From Bifidobacterium tissieri (lineage in GTDB: Bacteria > Actinomycetota > Actinomycetes > Actinomycetales > Bifidobacteriaceae), in assembly GCF_002259645.1 (NCBI RefSeq), contig NZ_MWWV01000003.1:1-64000 (forward strand): a stretch of 64,000 nt of DNA, in the 5' to 3' direction. Numbering within the stretch: the first letter of the stretch is position 1; every line of letters begins with the position of its first letter. This document shows, in pieces, positions 26,913 to 35,669 of the stretch. The notes beneath the pieces are model-generated. The model did not search any database, was not told the DNA's origin, and saw nothing but the letters and a program-made list of their open reading frames with translations. The position numbers and the translations under genes are program-made.

Positions 26913-27596
26913 ATGGAAAAGCTCACTGTTGTCACCGGTGTCGGTGTGCCGCTTCGTCGTTCGAACGTGGATACCGATCAGATCATCCCGGCCGTGTTCC
27001 TCAAGCGTGTGACCAAGTCCGGTTTCGACGACGCACTGTTCTACGCGTGGCGTCGTGATCCTGATTTTGTGCTCAATCAGGAGCCGTATCGCAGCGGCAA
27101 GATTCTGGTGGCCGGCCCTGACTTCGGCATCGGCTCGTCCCGTGAGCACGCCGTGTGGGCGCTGCACGACTACGGGTTCCGCGTGGTGATCGCGCCGCGC
27201 TTCGCCGATATCTTCTACGGCAACACCGCCAAGAACGGTGTGCTGGCCGCGATCATGCCGATGGAGTCCATCGAACTGCTGTGGAAGCTGCTCGAGGAGG
27301 AGCCCGGTCGCGAGATGACCGTGGATCTGGGCGAGCGTACCGTGACCTGCGGCGACGTGACCCTGCCGTTCGAGGTGGGCGACTACGTGCGTTGGCGTCT
27401 GATGAATGGTTACGACGACATCGATCTGACGCTGCGCCATGAGGATGACATCGTGGCGTACGAGAAGATGCGTGCGGAGAAGTTCCCGTTCAAGCCGACC
27501 ACGCTGCCGGCCCGTCATCTGCCCGAAGAGCCCGTCGCATCCGCCCGCGAGCCGGAGTCCGACAACTGGCCGGGACCGTTGGCTGATCGAGACTAA
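26913..27596 (+). CDS. leuD: 3-isopropylmalate dehydratase small subunit
   Basis: 227 residues, the swivelling small domain of the LeuCD enzyme. [18 protein letters not shown] near residue 12, [14 protein letters not shown] near 70 and NGVLAAIMP are typical. The body ends like other LeuD proteins around residue 200; the last 27 residues ([18 protein letters not shown] type, Pro/Asp-rich) are an extension. The final codons, WPGPLADRD plus stop, are the first bases of a 149-bp tandem repeat that continues downstream, so this tail appears to have been created or replaced by the repeat. The product should still be functional. Confidence 0.95.
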   Translation: MEKLTVVTGVGVPLRRSNVDTDQIIPAVFLKRVTKSGFDDALFYAWRRDPDFVLNQEPYRSGKILVAGPDFGIGSSREHAVWALHDYGFRVVIAPRFADIFYGNTAKNGVLAAIMPMESIELLWKLLEEEPGREMTVDLGERTVTCGDVTLPFEVGDYVRWRLMNGYDDIDLTLRHEDDIVAYEKMRAEKFPFKPTTLPARHLPEEPVASAREPESDNWPGPLADRD

Positions 27597-27893
27597 TGGT
27601 CTCGATCAGCCTGTATGGCAGTCCGGTGGACTGTCACACAGGTCCCGGGCGGAGCCGTGGCTGGATGCCGCGGCGGAGCCAGCAAAGCGCGGCCGTTAGG
27701 CCGTCTGCAATTGCCGGGCCGGGACCGTTGGCTGATCGAGACTAGCCGTCTCGATCAGCCTGGGCAACAGTCCAGTGAACTGTTGCCCAGGTCCCGGGCG
27801 GAGTCGCGGTCAATACCGCGGCGGAGCCGGTAAAGCGCGGCCGTCAGGCCGTCTGCAATTGCCGGGCCGGGACCGTTGGCTGATCGACATTAG
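27571..27893. repeat. Tandem repeat of about 149 bp with covarying hairpins, starting inside leuD
   Basis: CGGGACCGTTGGCTGATCGA begins copies at 27571, 27720 and 27868; the third is truncated. Each full copy has a stem GGCTGATCGAGAC/GTCTCGATCAGCC and a second stem-loop. In copy 1 the latter is CCTGTATGGCAGTCC with GGACTGTCACACAGG, in copy 2 CCTGGGCAACAGT with ACTGTTGCCCAGG. The arm sequences differ but stay paired. GGGACC/GGTCCC closes both, and CGGCC/GGCCG forms a small third hairpin. Frames through it are shadows. Confidence 0.8.
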
Positions 27894-27913
27894 CGCCCCG
27901 TATACGTATAACT

Positions 27914-28059
27914 GCGGCCCACGTAACACCCGACAGCGTTACGTGGGCCGTGTTTCGTTACGTGGGCCGTGCGACCCGTGTAACGCACCTCGCGAAAACG
28001 TTGAAATTGCAACGATTTCGCGCACCGTTACGTGGGCCGTGTGCGGCCCACGTAACGGT
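27914..28059. repeat. Palindromic element with GTTACGTGGGCCG repeats
   Basis: Five copies of GTTACGTGGGCCG in either orientation form two hairpins: 27915-27927 with 27938-27950, and the 16-bp arms 28024-28039 with 28044-28059 (loop TGTG). A lone copy lies at 27957. Between them, 27991-28021 is the near-palindrome CGCGAAAACGTTG...CAACGATTTCGCG. The core AACGTTGAAATTGCAACG recurs at 49.57 kb. It lies 125 bp before the surface-protein gene. Confidence 0.7.
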
Positions 28060-28184
28060 GCACGCGTGATGCGTGGGGAATGCGAAGGAAACGGGGGAAA
28101 CGATCAGTATCGATCAGGCGAATCCGTCGCCGCGGGTATCATGACGGGTACGCATATCCTTGGACGGGGATTGGAAAGGAAGAC

Positions 28185-29891
28185 ATGGACCTAGAGCGCC
28201 TGCGCGGAAAAGGCTGGAAGAGACGAATCGCGGGGATCGTGACCTCCGTGGCCGCGATCGCGACGTTCGGCCTCTTCTCGACCACGGCGAGCGCGGCGGA
28301 CATGGTCGCCGAACCCATACAGACGTCGTCAACGTCGTCCGTGTCGTCTGCATCATCCGTGACGGCATCCAACTCCACTTCTTCCACGGGATCGTTTGCG
28401 GGAACGTCTCTGGTTTCGCAATCCTCAACGTCGGTGTCGCAGTCGGCATCGCAGCAGTCGGTGGCGGGATCGTCGTCCGGCGCGCAGACTCAGCAGTCGG
28501 CATCCAAGTCCACGCAGTCCGAGCAGTCCGCACAGTCCACGTCGTCAGGTTCGTCGCTGACGTCCGCATCGGCGGAGGCGGAGTCGACGACGCGTATCAC
28601 CAGCGTGGATCAGCCGTCGAAACCCACGGAGACGAACTCCGGAAACAAGCCGAAACTGCCCTCCAAACTGACCGCGCACTGGTCCGATGGCAGTGAATCA
28701 CAGACGCCCATCGCATGGAACACCTCCGGCGTGGACTTCTCCAACCGCACCGGCAAGGATCGCACGGTGACCGTGACGGGAACGGTGTGTGTGGGCGACG
28801 ACTCCGACAACAACGGCGGGTCCAGCGCCGACGGTTCCAAGGCAAATGGTTCCAAGGCAAACAGCGCCGGCAGTGATGCGAAATCGTCGAATGGCACGGC
28901 GAACAGTGCCGCGAACAGTGCCGCAAACGGCGTCGCGAACGGCGCGTCAGGCAACGCGTCGAACAATAACACGTCGAACAATACGGTTGGCGTGTGCGAA
29001 AAACTTCTTTCCGGACAGTCCGGTGATGTCACTGCGTCCGGGACCAATGCGGGCAGCGTCGTGGGCGGTGCCGGAGCCGCTACGGCATCCGGTGCGTCCG
29101 CAAGCGCGAATTCGTCGCCGTCCTCTGACGGCGTCGTCAGCGTGAAGACGTCGGTCATCGTGCACAGCGCGGCCGTGACGGGGGTCGTGGTGGATGGCGA
29201 GACGAGCGTCACGACCGCGTCCGGCACCAAGCCGCAGCTGCCCGTGAACGCGAAGGTGTCGTGGAACGATGGTGGCGACGACAGTCTTGAACCCATCGAC
29301 TGGCCACAGTTCGACGGGTATCGCACGCGCGACGGCGGCACGTTCACGCTGGGTGGTCTCGTGGTCGATCGCACCGTGAACGTACGCGTGACCGTCACGC
29401 CTGCCGTCGTGAAATCCGTGGACGACACCGTATCCGTGACCACCGTCGTCGGCAAGGCCCCGACCATGCCCGGCACGGTCAAGGTGACGTGGACCAACGG
29501 TGATGTGATCGAAGCGCCCGCAACATGGGATGCGATCCCAGCCGATTCGTATCGGAATCCCGGCACGTTCACCGTGTCCGGCACGGTCACGACCGGCAGC
29601 GAGCAGGACGGCGATCTCGAGACCCACGCCGTCACGGCCAAGGTGATCGTGGGCACGATCGCCTACGAAGTGCAGTACGGTGACGATGACGGTGCCGCGG
29701 TGCAGTCGGGCTCGAACGGCACCGGCATTAACATCCCGACCGACAACAAAACCGTCACCACGGATACTCGGCAGACCAGCCAGAGTCAGCTGTCCAAAAC
29801 CGGTACGGAAGTCGCCGCGATCGCAGTGATCGTGGTCGTGCTTGCCGTGATCGGCGCGGTGGTCGTGATCGTCGTGCGTCGGCGTCGCTAG
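28185..29891 (+). CDS. Cell-wall-anchored surface protein with Big_4-type repeats and LSKTG motif
   Basis: 568 residues, secreted. The signal peptide is basic KGWKRRIAGIV, a hydrophobic stretch, then cleavage near ASAAD (about residue 34). A Ser/Thr/Gln-rich stalk (about 40-130) follows. Three Ig-like Big_4-type modules have the pattern KP.LP...W.DG...PI.W (about 140-200, 370-430 and 435-500), separated by a Ser/Asn/Gly-rich linker at 200-330. The C-terminus is LSKTG, a hydrophobic helix and RRRR, a sortase signal in which Ser replaces the usual Pro. The ATG at 28185 has a GGAAAGGAAG ribosome site. Likely an adhesin or cell-surface scaffold. No other gene is cotranscribed. Confidence 0.85.
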   Translation: MDLERLRGKGWKRRIAGIVTSVAAIATFGLFSTTASAADMVAEPIQTSSTSSVSSASSVTASNSTSSTGSFAGTSLVSQSSTSVSQSASQQSVAGSSSGAQTQQSASKSTQSEQSAQSTSSGSSLTSASAEAESTTRITSVDQPSKPTETNSGNKPKLPSKLTAHWSDGSESQTPIAWNTSGVDFSNRTGKDRTVTVTGTVCVGDDSDNNGGSSADGSKANGSKANSAGSDAKSSNGTANSAANSAANGVANGASGNASNNNTSNNTVGVCEKLLSGQSGDVTASGTNAGSVVGGAGAATASGASASANSSPSSDGVVSVKTSVIVHSAAVTGVVVDGETSVTTASGTKPQLPVNAKVSWNDGGDDSLEPIDWPQFDGYRTRDGGTFTLGGLVVDRTVNVRVTVTPAVVKSVDDTVSVTTVVGKAPTMPGTVKVTWTNGDVIEAPATWDAIPADSYRNPGTFTVSGTVTTGSEQDGDLETHAVTAKVIVGTIAYEVQYGDDDGAAVQSGSNGTGINIPTDNKTVTTDTRQTSQSQLSKTGTEVAAIAVIVVVLAVIGAVVVIVVRRRR

Positions 29892-30019
29892 GCGGCGTTC
29901 CGGCCCCCGGACGTACAATCAAACAGATGCTGACATAGTCGACGATCATCGCGTGCGGTCGTGCACATCAGTGGTGGGCGATACGCGGATGACGGCGACG
30001 GGAATCACAGGGAGAAACC

Positions 30020-31213
30020 ATGAGCGAGGGAACCACCATCCCGTTCTATGACGTGGATCGTACGTACGAGGACAATTATCGGTTCGGGCCGTTCGGCGCG
30101 TTCGCCGAAGTGCTCGGCGGCGATGCGAAGACCGGTGTGAGCGACGATCAGGTGAAGCGCGCGGTGGAATCCGGTGCTGGTGCGAACGTGAGCGCGGCCG
30201 GCGCGGGTGAGGATGGTGAAGGTAAGGGAACCCCCGCGGAATCGTTCTTCGGCGTGCCCGTCGACCTGCCGTTTGGTATTCCCGCCGGCCCGCTGCTCAA
30301 CGAGCGCTACACCACCGGCGCGTTCCGCATGGGCTTCGACCTGGCCGTGTACAAAACCGTGCGCTCGCGCGCGTGGGGCTGCAACCCGTTCCCGAACGTG
30401 CTCGCCGTGCACCCGACCGCCTCGGACGGCATTCTTTCGCCCGGCAGTGCCGAATGCGACGAGGGTGTGCTCGCCGATCATGAATTCGAAACCCCGATCT
30501 CCATTTCCAACTCGTTCGGCGTGCCCTCGCAGGACCCCGACGTGTGGCAGCCCGACATGCAGCGCGCCATGGAACGCGCTGGTCGCGGGCAGTTGCTCGT
30601 CCCCAGTTTCCAAGGCTCCCGTGTGGACGGCATGACCGCCGAACAGTACGTGGCCGATCACGCCGTCACCGCGCGACTCGTACTCGAGACCGGAGCCAAG
30701 GTGATGGAGATGAACACCAGCTGCCCGAACGAGGGGCATAACCGACTGCTGTGCCATGCGCCCGATCAGGTCAGCACCATCTGCGAGGCCGTGAAGAACA
30801 CGATCGGCGACGTGCCGCTTATCGTCAAACTCGCCTACCTGCCCAGCGACGATGATCTTGAATACATGGTCCGTGTGACGGCTGGACGCGGCCTGGTGCA
30901 GGGCTTCGCCACGATCAACACCATCTCCGCGAAGCTTGTCGACGCCAACGGCAACCAGGCACTGCCCGGTGCCGGACGTGATCGCAGCGGCGTGTGCGGT
31001 GCGGCGATCAAGCCCAGCGGACTCGATATGGTCCGTCGTCTCGCCGGACTGCGTGAACGCCTCGGTTTCGACTTTGGCATCGTGGGTGTGGGTGGCGTGA
31101 CCGAGCCGGCCGACTACTTCGAATACCGTGCCGCCGGTGCGGATGCCGTGATGAGCGCCACCGGAGCCATGTGGAATCCGGATCTCGCGCAGCGCATCAA
31201 GCAGGTGCGATAG
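30020..31213 (+). CDS. pyrD: Dihydroorotate dehydrogenase-family FMN oxidoreductase
   Basis: 397 residues with the class-1 DHOD TIM barrel: VDLPFGIPAGPLLNERY near the start, MEMNTSCPNEG with the conserved Asn/Ser of the active-site loop, VKLAYLP with the FMN-contacting Lys, and GVGGVTEPADYFEYRAAGADAVMSATG as the phosphate-binding end. It would oxidise dihydroorotate to orotate in pyrimidine synthesis. There is an extra 45-residue Gly/Ala-rich insertion before the barrel. No pyrK, pyrF or pyrE neighbours are seen here, so another substrate in the same family is possible. The ATG at 30020 follows GGGAG. Confidence 0.8.
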   Translation: MSEGTTIPFYDVDRTYEDNYRFGPFGAFAEVLGGDAKTGVSDDQVKRAVESGAGANVSAAGAGEDGEGKGTPAESFFGVPVDLPFGIPAGPLLNERYTTGAFRMGFDLAVYKTVRSRAWGCNPFPNVLAVHPTASDGILSPGSAECDEGVLADHEFETPISISNSFGVPSQDPDVWQPDMQRAMERAGRGQLLVPSFQGSRVDGMTAEQYVADHAVTARLVLETGAKVMEMNTSCPNEGHNRLLCHAPDQVSTICEAVKNTIGDVPLIVKLAYLPSDDDLEYMVRVTAGRGLVQGFATINTISAKLVDANGNQALPGAGRDRSGVCGAAIKPSGLDMVRRLAGLRERLGFDFGIVGVGGVTEPADYFEYRAAGADAVMSATGAMWNPDLAQRIKQVR

Positions 31214-31498
31214 GCTCACCAGGCTCACCGTCGTTTGTGCATTCGTTTGTGCATCCCGCATGTATCCTATGTATCCCATTGGCATACAGTGCGGCATGGT
31301 CGACGCATGCCACAAGAGTGTGCCAGAGGCGTGCGGTCGGCCGGATGCCAAGGGGCACATGCTATGCCAGTGGCGATTTCACTGAGTCGCCACACCTGAT
31401 ATGGCAAACTAAGAGATAGTCTTTCCCCGGGAAAACGGAAGAAGCCGGTGGAAACCAGGAACCAGGAAGAATTTCCGACGACATCGAAGGAGCGGTTC

Positions 31499-32821
31499 GT
31501 GAATTCTGAGAATGATGTGTTGCGCGTAGTTGGTGGCAAGCCGCTGAACGGCAAGATCAAAGTGCGCGGAGCCAAGAACTTTGTCAGCAAGGCGATGGTC
31601 GCCGCGCTGCTCGCCCCGGGAGTCTCCGTGCTGAAGAACGTTCCCGAGATTCGCGACGTGCATGTGGTGTCCGATCTGCTGCGTCTGCACGGTGTGAACG
31701 TGGACGTGAACGGTGCCGACGGTGTCGTGACCATCGACGCATCCCACGTGGAGCTCGCCAATGTGGCCGACGTGGACACCCTGTCCGGCTCCTCCCGCAT
31801 CCCGATTCTCTTCTCCGGTCCGCTGCTGCACCGTCTCGGTGAGGCGTTCATTCCCGCGCTCGGCGGATGCGCCATCGGCGGCCGACCCATCGACTTCCAC
31901 CTCGCCACCCTGCGCAAGCTCGGCGCCACCGTCGACAAGGAGCACGAGGACGGCATCCACATCACCGCGCCCAACGGACTGCACGGTGCCAAGATCCACC
32001 TGCCCTACCCGTCCGTCGGCGCCACCGAGCAGACCCTGCTCGCCGCTGTGCTCGCCGAAGGCAAGACCGAACTCTCCGGTGCCGCCATCGAGCCCGAAAT
32101 CATGGACCTTGTGTCCGTGCTGCAGAAGATGGGTGCCGTGATCTCCGTGGACGTGGACCGCACCTTCCGCATTGAAGGCGTCAAGGAGCTCAAGGGCTTC
32201 ACCCACACCTCGCTCACCGACCGCATCGAGGCCGCGTCCTGGGCGTCGGCGGCGCTCGCCACCCACGGCGACATCTTCGTCAAGGGCGCGACTCAGCCCG
32301 AGATGATGACCTTCCTCAACGTGTTCCGCAAGATCGGTGGCGAATTCGACATTCAGGACGAGGGCATTCGTTTCTGGCATCCGGGCGGCGACCTCAAGCC
32401 CGTTGCCATCGAAACCGACGTGCACCCCGGCTTCATGACCGACTGGCAGCAGCCGCTCGTCGTGGCGCTCACCCAGGCTAAGGGCCTGTCGATCGTGCAC
32501 GAGACCGTGTATGAGAACCGCTTCGGATTCACCAAGCCGCTCGTGCAGATGGGTGCCACCGTGCAGCTGTACCGCGAGTGCCTCGGCTCCCTACCGTGCC
32601 GCTTCCAGCAGCGCAACTACAAGCATTCGGCCGTGATCTTCGGACCCACCCCGCTCACCGGGCGCGACATCGATGTGCCCGATCTGCGCGGTGGTTTCAG
32701 CCATCTGATCGCGGCTCTTGCAGCAGAAGGCCCCTCCACGGTGCGCGGCATCTCGCTGATCGACCGTGGTTACGCGGACTTCCGCGGAAAGCTGGCCGCC
32801 CTCGGGGCTGACTTCGAGTAA
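31499..32821 (+). CDS. murA: UDP-N-acetylglucosamine 1-carboxyvinyltransferase
   Basis: 440 residues. First committed step of peptidoglycan synthesis: transfer of enolpyruvate from PEP to UDP-GlcNAc. The catalytic loop LGGCAIGGRPIDFH carries the Cys that fosfomycin alkylates, so this enzyme should be fosfomycin-sensitive on that criterion. KNFVSKAMVAALL, the RDVHVVSDLLR segment and the C-terminal DLRGGFSHLIAALAAEG and RGYADFRGKL are also typical. The GTG at 31499 follows AAGGAG and gives the normal N-terminus (NDVLRVVGGKPLNG); a GTG at 31448 would add 17 residues. The 285 bp upstream hold no gene that I can see. Confidence 0.95.
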   Translation: MNSENDVLRVVGGKPLNGKIKVRGAKNFVSKAMVAALLAPGVSVLKNVPEIRDVHVVSDLLRLHGVNVDVNGADGVVTIDASHVELANVADVDTLSGSSRIPILFSGPLLHRLGEAFIPALGGCAIGGRPIDFHLATLRKLGATVDKEHEDGIHITAPNGLHGAKIHLPYPSVGATEQTLLAAVLAEGKTELSGAAIEPEIMDLVSVLQKMGAVISVDVDRTFRIEGVKELKGFTHTSLTDRIEAASWASAALATHGDIFVKGATQPEMMTFLNVFRKIGGEFDIQDEGIRFWHPGGDLKPVAIETDVHPGFMTDWQQPLVVALTQAKGLSIVHETVYENRFGFTKPLVQMGATVQLYRECLGSLPCRFQQRNYKHSAVIFGPTPLTGRDIDVPDLRGGFSHLIAALAAEGPSTVRGISLIDRGYADFRGKLAALGADFE

Positions 32822-32843
32822 GGGGTCGAGTAAGGAGTTTCTT

Positions 32844-32967
32844 CTCGGAGGGGACTTCGGAAGGGGCTCTCGGAGGGGACTCCCTCTCGGAGGGGACTTC
32901 GGAAGGGGCTGAGGAAAGCTCTCAGGAAATCAGGGGAGCCGGAAGACAGGTGTCTTCCGGCTCCCCT
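32844..32967 (+). terminator. Short tandem repeats and murA terminator
   Basis: The word CTCGGAGGGGACTTCGGAAG recurs at 32844 and 32886, with a partial copy between (32869). Then GGGGAGCCGGAAGACA pairs with TGTCTTCCGGCTCCCC across a GG loop (from 32932 to about 32967), ending in TTGT. The hairpin is a good terminator. Confidence 0.75.
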
Positions 32968-33016
32968 TGTGCATACGCGCGTAGGGTGGCCCACACCTTG
33001 GGGCAGAATGGAGCCT

Positions 33017-33904
33017 ATGGTATCTCCCGGAAAGCCGTCACCTCGCTCCGCAGTCAAGCCGTTGAGCGATGAACAGGTGGCAAAACTGTCGCGCGCCCAT
33101 CATCTCGTCAACCCGATGCATAACCATCCCACCGGGCCGCGGCTCGACAACGTAGCAGAAATCAACGCGCAGAATCCCAAGGCCACGCAACGACTGCTCG
33201 ACGCCTGCGCGTGGGTGGTGCGATCCCGTTGCAAGCCCAAGGCGTGGGGACTGGAGAACGTGCCGGAGGAAGGCGTGTTCATCACCGCGTGCACGCACGT
33301 GACCCTGTTCGACGTGTTCATTCCCATGGCCGCCATGTTCTATCAGGGGCGGCGACCCCGATACATGGCCAAGGCCGAAATGGCCAGCTGGCCGATCATC
33401 GGCAAATGGTTCCAGCTCGTGGGCATGCAGCCCGTGCCGCGACGCAAGGGCGAGGCGCTCGCCATCGAGAACGAGTCGATCCGCATCCTCACCTCGGGGC
33501 GTCCGCTCACCATCTGGCCCGAGGGTACGCTCACTCGCGACCCGAAGAAATGGCCGATGAGCCTCAAGCCCGGCATGGCGTATATTGCGCTTGAGGCCTG
33601 CCGCAAGCTTGGGCACGAGATCCCGATCTTCCCGGCGGCCACGTGGGGTGCGGCGAGCATCAACCACTGGTGGCCGTGGCCTCGCAAGAACGTGGTCATG
33701 GGGTACGGTGCCGCCATCGACTACTCCGACCTGCTTGCGGATATGGATTCGTGGGGGAGCACCCCGCCCAAGGAGGCCGTGACCGAACTCACCCGGCGCG
33801 TGCGTGTGCGGCTTGAGGAGATCGAAGCCGAAATCCGTGGCGAGGAGCCTCCGGCCGAAGGATATTGGGATTATCGCACCATGAAGCGCGTGCCGCGCGA
33901 CTGA
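33017..33904 (+). CDS. plsC: 1-acyl-sn-glycerol-3-phosphate acyltransferase (PlsC family)
   Basis: 295 residues of the glycerolipid acyltransferase family, expected to make phosphatidic acid on the inner membrane face. Motif I is THVTLFD (H-x4-D), motif II around QPVPRRKG and motif III WPEGTLTRDP (the EGT site). The C-terminus is charged and ends GYWDYRTMKRVPRD. Two adjacent in-frame ATG codons, 33008 and 33017, are possible. CAGAAT (33004-33009) lies seven bases before the second and no ribosome site exists, so I prefer the leaderless start at 33017. Confidence 0.85.
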   Translation: MVSPGKPSPRSAVKPLSDEQVAKLSRAHHLVNPMHNHPTGPRLDNVAEINAQNPKATQRLLDACAWVVRSRCKPKAWGLENVPEEGVFITACTHVTLFDVFIPMAAMFYQGRRPRYMAKAEMASWPIIGKWFQLVGMQPVPRRKGEALAIENESIRILTSGRPLTIWPEGTLTRDPKKWPMSLKPGMAYIALEACRKLGHEIPIFPAATWGAASINHWWPWPRKNVVMGYGAAIDYSDLLADMDSWGSTPPKEAVTELTRRVRVRLEEIEAEIRGEEPPAEGYWDYRTMKRVPRD

Positions 33905-34119
33905 CGGTGGTGGTTTAAGGGCCGGGAGCTTGAGGCTTAACGGTTGTTGATCGACGGCTGCATTTGTCTCGAGCATAGGTACAATTGCACTGTTTGTCCA
34001 TTGGACATATCAGAGAGAACATCACGAATCCAATCCCTCGGAGACCCATGTCTTACTGGGCTTCGAAGCGGCCTGTGGATCGCAAGTTTCAACACCTGAA
34101 GGAATCTGAAGGAATAACA
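33905..34119 (+). promoter_or_regulatory. Aquaporin upstream region with small palindrome
   Basis: TACAAT near 33980 is a possible -10. TGTCC-ATT-GGACA (33995-34007) is a small perfect inverted repeat between it and the gene, possibly an operator. The ribosome site is GAAGGAATAACA. Confidence 0.35.
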
Positions 34120-34854
34120 GTGGAATATTCGCTTATGACCAAGCTTGCCGCCGAGTTCTTCGGCACAGCAATCCTCATGATCTTCGGCAATGGTTCGGTG
34201 GCCAACACCGAGCTCAAGAACACCAAGGGTTATCACGCCGGCTGGCTGAACATCGCCATGGGCTACGGCTTCGGTGTGATGTTCCCTGTGCTGATGTTCG
34301 GCGCGGTTTCCGGCGCGCACATCAACCCGGCCATGACGATTGCGCAGGCGGTCAATGGCATGTTCCCGTGGAATGACGTCATTCCCTACATCATCGCCCA
34401 GCTGCTGGGTGCGGCCGTCGGTCAGCTCGTGGTGTTCGCGACCTACTACCCGCACTACCGTGACACCGAGGATCCCGAGGCCATCTTCGCCACCTTCTCC
34501 ACCACCGATGCCGAGGGCTCCCGCTTCAACTACTTCCTCAACGAGTTCTTCGGCACGCTCGTGCTCGTGCTGGGCGCGCTGTGCTGCCTGCTGCTGCCGT
34601 GGGGTGCCAAGGATCTTGCCGCCGCTTCGATCGTGGTGGGCTTCATCGTGTGGGGTCTGGTCACCTCGCTCGGCGGCCCGACCGGCCCTGGTCTGAACCC
34701 GGCCCGTGACCTCATGCCGCGACTCCTGCACCAGATCCTCCCGATCGCCCACAAGGGCGGCTCCCGTTGGAATGAGGCCTGGATTCCGGTGGTGGCCCCG
34801 ATCGCCGGCGCCATCGTGGGTGCCTTCCTCTTCAAGCTGTTCTTCGCCGCGTGA
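34120..34854 (+). CDS. Aquaporin / glycerol facilitator (MIP family)
   Basis: 244 residues with six membrane helices and two half-helices bearing the NPA motifs SGAHINPAMT and PGLNPARDLMPR. The Asp after the second NPA (NPARD) is the signature of glycerol-conducting GlpF-type channels rather than strict water channels, so uptake of glycerol or another small polyol is likely. The GTG at 34120 has a good ribosome site (GAAGGA) and gives MEYSLMTKLAAEFFG; the upstream frame adds unrelated residues. No glycerol kinase is adjacent. A terminator follows. Confidence 0.92.
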   Translation: MEYSLMTKLAAEFFGTAILMIFGNGSVANTELKNTKGYHAGWLNIAMGYGFGVMFPVLMFGAVSGAHINPAMTIAQAVNGMFPWNDVIPYIIAQLLGAAVGQLVVFATYYPHYRDTEDPEAIFATFSTTDAEGSRFNYFLNEFFGTLVLVLGALCCLLLPWGAKDLAAASIVVGFIVWGLVTSLGGPTGPGLNPARDLMPRLLHQILPIAHKGGSRWNEAWIPVVAPIAGAIVGAFLFKLFFAA

Positions 34855-34886
34855 TTCGCACGCATTGAAGATTTGAACTTGAATCG

Positions 34887-34916
34887 GCCCGACGCCTCCC
34901 GGCGTCGGGTTTTTCT
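34887..34916 (+). terminator. Aquaporin gene terminator
   Basis: CCCGACGCC-TCC-CGGCGTCGGG followed by TTTTTCTTTT. Confidence 0.9.
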
Positions 34917-35148
34917 TTTGGCGGTGGTTCACAAATCGGCGATACCGCGGAAAAATGGGTGGAATAACTGAAAAGTTATCCACAATGTCGGTCGCCTTGC
35001 CGGTGGCGTTGGCATGGAATGGGAGTGTCTCTTTACGTGTGTGACTAGTCTTGGCTGCCACCGGTCGTGATGCCGGCGGGAAGGGACTCCCGCTGAGGGC
35101 AGCGCCGATCGAAGCGGTGACGACATGTGGAAAGACGGTTCCCGCCTC

Positions 35149-35500
35149 GGTGCGTATCCGACGCGCGTATGCGCCGAACAAGCGCCGGACGCGCGCCCCG
35201 GTGCGCATCTGACGCACAGAGACGTCGAACAAGCACCGGGGACACGCTTCAGTGCTTGTTCGACGCACGCTTGTGCCAAACCCGCATCAGGGGACACGCC
35301 TCGGTGCTTGTTCGACGCACGCGTGAGACGAACAAGCACTAAGGGACGCGCCTCGGTGCGTATCCGGCATCCGTATGCGACGAACCCGCACCGAGGGGCG
35401 TGCTTCGCTGCGTATCCGACGAACATCCGAGGCGAACCCGCAGTAGGAAACCCGATCCAGCGCGTATCCGACGTGCGCATGCGACCAAGACCAGTTACGC
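35149..35500. repeat. Array of seven ~51-bp palindromic repeat units
   Basis: Units start at GGTGCGTATCCGACG or close variants, in turn GGTGCGCATCTGACG, AGTGCTTGTTCGACG, GGTGCTTGTTCGACG, GGTGCGTATCCGGCA, GCTGCGTATCCGACG and AGCGCGTATCCGACG. They end with the complement of their own start: GCACC, CGAACAAGCAC or CGCAG. A spacer like GGGACRCGCCTC joins them. In unit 4 GTGCTTGTTCG pairs with CGAACAAGCAC exactly; in unit 6 CTGCG pairs with CGCAG, a compensatory change. Period is 50-52 bp, not a constant multiple of three, so it is not coding. No gene is seen in 34920-35669. One perfect DnaA box, TTATCCACA, lies at about 34976. Confidence 0.7.
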
Positions 35501-35669
35501 ACTTACCGAGACACTCCCCATGGAATTGCAAGTGCGCGGTATCGATCGAAGCAGGGAGCAGGGACGCCCGATTCAGTCCGGCACCGCGGAGAAGAGTCGC
35601 CTCCTGCGATTCGGGTACACTCGGGGCGGAATATCGTGATGAAGGTGATGAAGAGAAGGGCGGAGCGCA

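Noticed and set aside
27615-27833. Open frames through the leuD-end repeats
   Set aside because: They arise from lack of stops in a GC-rich tandem repeat whose period (149, 148) is not a multiple of three.
34976-34984. Perfect DnaA box TTATCCACA
   Set aside because: Only one good box is present and no dnaA/dnaN genes or AT-rich unwinding region are nearby, so this is not an origin.
35149-35500. Possible CRISPR array in the 51-bp palindromic units
   Set aside because: Units are contiguous and homologous along their whole length with only short similar spacers; there are no unique spacers and no cas genes.
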